A stretch of 64,000 bases of DNA. It comes from Flavivirga jejuensis (lineage in GTDB: Bacteria > Bacteroidota > Bacteroidia > Flavobacteriales > Flavobacteriaceae). Location of the stretch: assembly GCF_030540765.1 (NCBI RefSeq), contig NZ_JAUOEL010000007.1, positions 237,794 through 301,793 on the forward strand, read 5' to 3'. How positions within the stretch are numbered: position 1 is the first letter of the stretch; every line of letters begins with the position of its first letter. Made by a program: the position numbers and the translations under genes. Shown in pieces: positions 60,973 to 64,000 of the stretch. Under the pieces are notes generated by a model, which did no database searches, was not told where the DNA came from, and saw nothing but the letters and a program-made list of their open reading frames with translations.

Positions 60973-62730
60973 TTAGCCTATAAATTTGAAATAATTTAGA
61001 AGTACCTCATCGTTAAGGTTTTTCGGTGTAAAAATTTCTAATAATTTAGGTTGATCTCCTTCAGAATAAAATGAATGTAACGTTGTTTTTAATACCTTCT
61101 CATCTGAAACTGCTTCGTATTTAAAACCATACATTTTGCACAAATGTTCTGCTGTTAAATGATGATTCGTTTCAAAATAAGTATTAAAATTCTCGGTGTT
61201 TTTATGTCCAGGAAGAATTCTAAAAATCCCTCCTCCTTGATTATTAATAACAATAATTCTAAAGTTATTAGGAATGTAATTATTCCACAAGGCATTACTA
61301 TCGTATATAAAGCTTAAATCGCCTGTTATTAAAGTTGTTTGTTTAGTGTTTGCAACGGCACAACCAATGGCTGTAGACGTACAACCATCTATACCACTTG
61401 TGCCCCGATTACAAAACACGTTTAATGTTTTATTCAAATCGAATAATTGCGCATAACGAACGGTAGAACTATTCCCTAATTGTAAGACAGTATCGTTAGG
61501 TATGGCTCCTAATATAGCATCAAAAGCTTTTAAATCACTAAAAACAACCCCTTTTAAATAATTATTATGCTTAATACCCCTCGATTCTTTTACGCGTTTC
61601 CAATACGGATGATAATCACTTTTAACTGGTTTTATTTCTGGTAAAAATCTAGAAAAAAAGTGATTCGCAGTGGTTTCTATAACATTACTTAGACTAAAAA
61701 AAGTATCATTCGCTTTCTTTAAATCGATATGCCAATGTTGTTGTGGTTTATAAGTTCTTAAAAAAGCTTTTACTTTTTTTGAAACTATTAGACCTCCAAA
61801 TGTGAGTAAAATATCTGGTTGAAGCTTACTAAATGCTTCACCCTTTAAAGGTCCTATTAGTTTGTCTATACTTGGAAAAAAGGCCTCATGATGTAAGTTT
61901 GATGTTGTTTCTGTAAATACTATAACACTTTCATCTGTTGCTAAAGCGTCTAACCAACGCTGTTCTATCTGATTAGGTTGATTAACACCAACTACAATCA
62001 TTTTTTTTGAAGCGGCATTCCAGTCCTTTATACAATCTCCTAAAATAGCGTCCTCTATTTGCAGTGTCTTATTTTCTGGAATCGTTGGCTTTGGTTTTAC
62101 AGATAATTCATGTACCATATCATATAACGGTTCATCAAACGGAACATTAATATGCACAGGACCGTTTTTAAGAAGCGCCTTATTTATAGCTTTATCTATA
62201 ACTTCCTCATTGTATTCTTGAATGGTTTTCTTTATCCCAAGCAAGGTTTCAACCTTATTCTCTAAATTTTTGAAAATGGGTAATGCTTCTAAAACGTCAT
62301 TTGTATCATCATCTTTTAAGTCGAGTTTTAAATTAGCGGCATATAAAATATGGTTCTCAAAAACGTTTTTTTGATTAATGGTTTGTCCGTCACCAACACC
62401 AATTAAATGCTTTGGTCTGTCTGCCGAAAGTACAATTAAAGGGATATCACTATAAAAGGCTTCTGCAACTGCAGGATAATAATTTAAAAGCGCACTCCCT
62501 GAGGTACAAACAACTGCCGTTGGTTCTTGTAGCTGTTGAGCAATTCCTAAAGCAAAAAAAGCTGCACAGCGTTCATCTACGATACTATAACATTTAAAAT
62601 AATCGTCGTTTGAAAAACCAATAGTTAGTGGTGCATTTCTACTACCAGGAGAAATAATAATATGTTTAACACCTTTCGCTTTACATAACTGTATAACGGT
62701 TTGTGCTAGTGGGATTTTTGGATAAAGCAT
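60973..62730 (-). CDS. menD: 2-succinyl-5-enolpyruvyl-6-hydroxy-3-cyclohexene-1-carboxylate synthase (MenD, 585 aa)
   Basis: Thiamine-diphosphate enzyme that joins isochorismate and 2-oxoglutarate in menaquinone synthesis. Recognisable parts are the N-terminal KGVKHIIISPGSRNAPLTIG, DERCAAFFALGIA with the catalytic Glu, CTSGSALLNYYPAVAEA, and the cofactor-binding block ITGDLSFIYDSNAL...NNQGGGIFRILPG. The ATG at 62730 is chosen; a TTG start 21 bp earlier would lie within a probable TATTTTTG -7 box. The partner gene entC/menF lies upstream on the same strand. Confidence 0.95.
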   Translation of the reverse strand: MLYPKIPLAQTVIQLCKAKGVKHIIISPGSRNAPLTIGFSNDDYFKCYSIVDERCAAFFALGIAQQLQEPTAVVCTSGSALLNYYPAVAEAFYSDIPLIVLSADRPKHLIGVGDGQTINQKNVFENHILYAANLKLDLKDDDTNDVLEALPIFKNLENKVETLLGIKKTIQEYNEEVIDKAINKALLKNGPVHINVPFDEPLYDMVHELSVKPKPTIPENKTLQIEDAILGDCIKDWNAASKKMIVVGVNQPNQIEQRWLDALATDESVIVFTETTSNLHHEAFFPSIDKLIGPLKGEAFSKLQPDILLTFGGLIVSKKVKAFLRTYKPQQHWHIDLKKANDTFFSLSNVIETTANHFFSRFLPEIKPVKSDYHPYWKRVKESRGIKHNNYLKGVVFSDLKAFDAILGAIPNDTVLQLGNSSTVRYAQLFDLNKTLNVFCNRGTSGIDGCTSTAIGCAVANTKQTTLITGDLSFIYDSNALWNNYIPNNFRIIVINNQGGGIFRILPGHKNTENFNTYFETNHHLTAEHLCKMYGFKYEAVSDEKVLKTTLHSFYSEGDQPKLLEIFTPKNLNDEVLLNYFKFIG

Positions 62731-63044
62731 GTAGTAATGATCTAAGCGCAAAAATAAGAAATAGGAAGAAATATTAGCTACAAAACGTTTTTAATTACTC
62801 TTATTTCTGATTAAGTAGAAATCTGTAATCTCGTTCTAATAATTAAGAATAAACATATTCAGCAAGATTGGAAAAGTCTATCATTTATATAGCAGATACA
62901 TTTGTTCTACTATTTAATGTTGCCATGTTGAAACATCCATATCCCGAACATGTATAGAAATGACTGTTAAAATGACTCTAAGGTTCTGTAGATATTTATC
63001 ATTATCTGAAAAGTTTAAAATCATTTTGGAGGGTCTCCAACTAC

Positions 63045-63211
63045 ATAGTGTCTGGTCGGAAACACAGCAATATTAAATTTGTTTCTTTTCGCGCCTTTTT
63101 TATTTGTTTTTAATCGATTGATGCTAAGGCATCAACTCATAAAAAGTAAATAAAAATAGCATCAAAAATAATTCAAATTATAAAAATAGTCTGTTTACGA
63201 CCAGGCACTAT
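63045..63211. repeat. Small inverted-repeat element (MITE-like)
   Basis: ATAGTGTCTGGTCGGAAACA (63045-63064) and its near-complement (63192-63211) differ at two of 20 positions and enclose 127 bp. The middle holds a second palindrome TTGATGC-TAAG-GCATCAA (63118-63135). No gene is inside. It splits the otherwise compact entC-menD interval. The rest of 62731-63618 has no convincing gene; a 63-codon plus-strand frame at 63248 is not supported. Confidence 0.65.
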
Positions 63212-63618
63212 AGCGTAAAACAAATTATTCAAAATTAAAAAACGAGTATGATAGAAGTACCCCCCAGTAAAGATCACAGTAAAAATTTAAACCATATAAA
63301 ACCAAAAACTATAGATATTGATGACAAAAAAAACACCTATATGCGCATACAGAGAACGTATCTATTTCGTCCCCATTATATTCCTGGATGGATTTCTTTA
63401 GCCCAAGTATGGTTTCATTTTTATTTTCCAGATTTTTAAAAATTTTGGAAAAAACTTAGAAACTGTTTTAGTTTTGTTTTTGGTATAAGTTTGGGTGGAT
63501 TACGTTCTCTGTCAAGGCAAAACAAAGGCGAATAGCATCACTATTTAAATAAATTTTGCTTCAGAAGGACTTAAGACGACAAAAGAAACTAAAGGATAAA
63601 ATTTAAACTGTTTCTTTA

Positions 63619-64000
63619 CTATAACACGTTTTTAATAACTAAAGATTTAGAGACGGTTTCCTCCCATTCTCTTTCTAAGTTAGAATGTTTTGTAATACCT
63701 CCACCAACATAAATAATAACTTCTGTATCTTTTAATTGCATACATCGTAAATTTACATACAATCGGGTGCTTTTTCTATTGATGGTGTAAGCTCTATTTT
63801 CAATATTGCGTTTTGCAGATCTTGATTGTAATTTGGTTTCCATATTCAGTTCTCCTAAAAAGCCTGTGTAAAACGCTCTATTATAATGTTCATTTTCTAA
63901 AATAAACTGCTTGGCTTCACGTTTTGGCAAACCACAAACCGCTGGTGTTGGGTGTAATATTGAAATGACCTCTTTTAAATTCGATCCTGATTTTAATTGC
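63619..64000 (-). CDS. Isochorismate synthase (MenF/EntC), C-terminal part, partial
   Basis: Chorismate-utilising enzyme fold: the open frame enters from the right window edge with LHPTPAVCGLPKREAKQFI, YTGFLGELNMETK, and ends with YVGGGITKHSNLEREWEET. HPTPA.CG and GGGI are diagnostic motifs of the isochorismate/anthranilate synthase family, and the E of EREW.E is a conserved active-site element. It supplies isochorismate for MenD. The start lies outside the window; only 126 codons are visible. Confidence 0.9.
   Translation of the reverse strand, partial: QLKSGSNLKEVISILHPTPAVCGLPKREAKQFILENEHYNRAFYTGFLGELNMETKLQSRSAKRNIENRAYTINRKSTRLYVNLRCMQLKDTEVIIYVGGGITKHSNLEREWEETVSKSLVIKNVL

Noticed and set aside
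63248-63439. 63-codon plus-strand frame between entC and menD
   Set aside because: Only weak protein character (PHYIPGWISLAQ), no neighbours in its direction and close to an inverted-repeat element. Not enough to call a gene.

Overview
The window looks like a chromosomal segment of a member of the Bacteroidota, most likely family Flavobacteriaceae. The evidence is the AT-rich DNA, signal peptides ending in Ala/Gly-Gln, a type IX secretion C-terminal domain protein, promoters of the TTG-N19/20-TAnnTTTG class, and a menaquinone block (isochorismate synthase, menD, a DUF2853 gene, an S1-domain gene) next to mnmE. No rRNA, tRNA or CRISPR array was seen. All calls come from reading the sequence; no database search was possible.

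Region 1 (1-20.3 kb) is the most unusual part. A minus-strand operon of about ten genes (14464 down to 1 and beyond) encodes secreted proteins. Most are paralogues or half-paralogues of one beta-rich family that I cannot name. One is fused to two ricin-B-like lectin domains, and the two distal genes are caspase-like (clan CD) peptidase candidates, one frameshifted. A divergent ECF sigma factor and a one-TM, TPR-containing anti-sigma-like protein are followed by a subtilisin-type peptidase, a 34-residue membrane mini-protein and a TPR-CHAT protease. Two operon heads share the element GTTAAC-N17-ATAAAAAA, so I infer one sigma-controlled regulon of lectin, secreted proteins, peptidases and a membrane peptide.

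Region 2 (20.3-33.0 kb) is an accessory stretch with a HipB/HipS/HipT-like toxin-antitoxin operon behind three palindromic operators, an IS3 orfA remnant, a group II intron fragment and two T9SS-related secreted genes. It also has two RhuM/Fic genes with swapped N-termini, two truncated HipB-like genes with intact operators, an AbiE pair, and a tandemly duplicated nuclease gene with wrecked HTH genes.

Region 3 (33.1-45.9 kb) is a type I restriction-modification operon with a half-size specificity subunit, HsdM, HsdS, HsdR, a YgjP-like metallopeptidase and an embedded 1245-residue protein carrying an SEC-C motif and a PD-(D/E)xK-like motif. Behind it lie a frameshifted gene and an AAA/DUF4143-type ATPase.

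Region 4 (46.1-56.0 kb) is a mobilizable or integrative element. It has a MobC/MobA relaxase pair, a toprim primase-like protein, an iteron-like repeat cluster, a replication helicase, excisionase-type and XRE regulators, small unknown genes, an ECF sigma gene with a truncated duplicate, and a tyrosine recombinase with a zinc-ribbon/HTH partner beside the 3' end of mnmE, the likely integration site.

Region 5 (56.1-64 kb) is core genome: mnmE, two tandem copies of a 142-residue gene separated by relics of both neighbours, an S1-domain RNA-binding protein, a DUF2853 protein with a clear terminator, menD and a partial isochorismate synthase, with a small inverted-repeat element between the last two.
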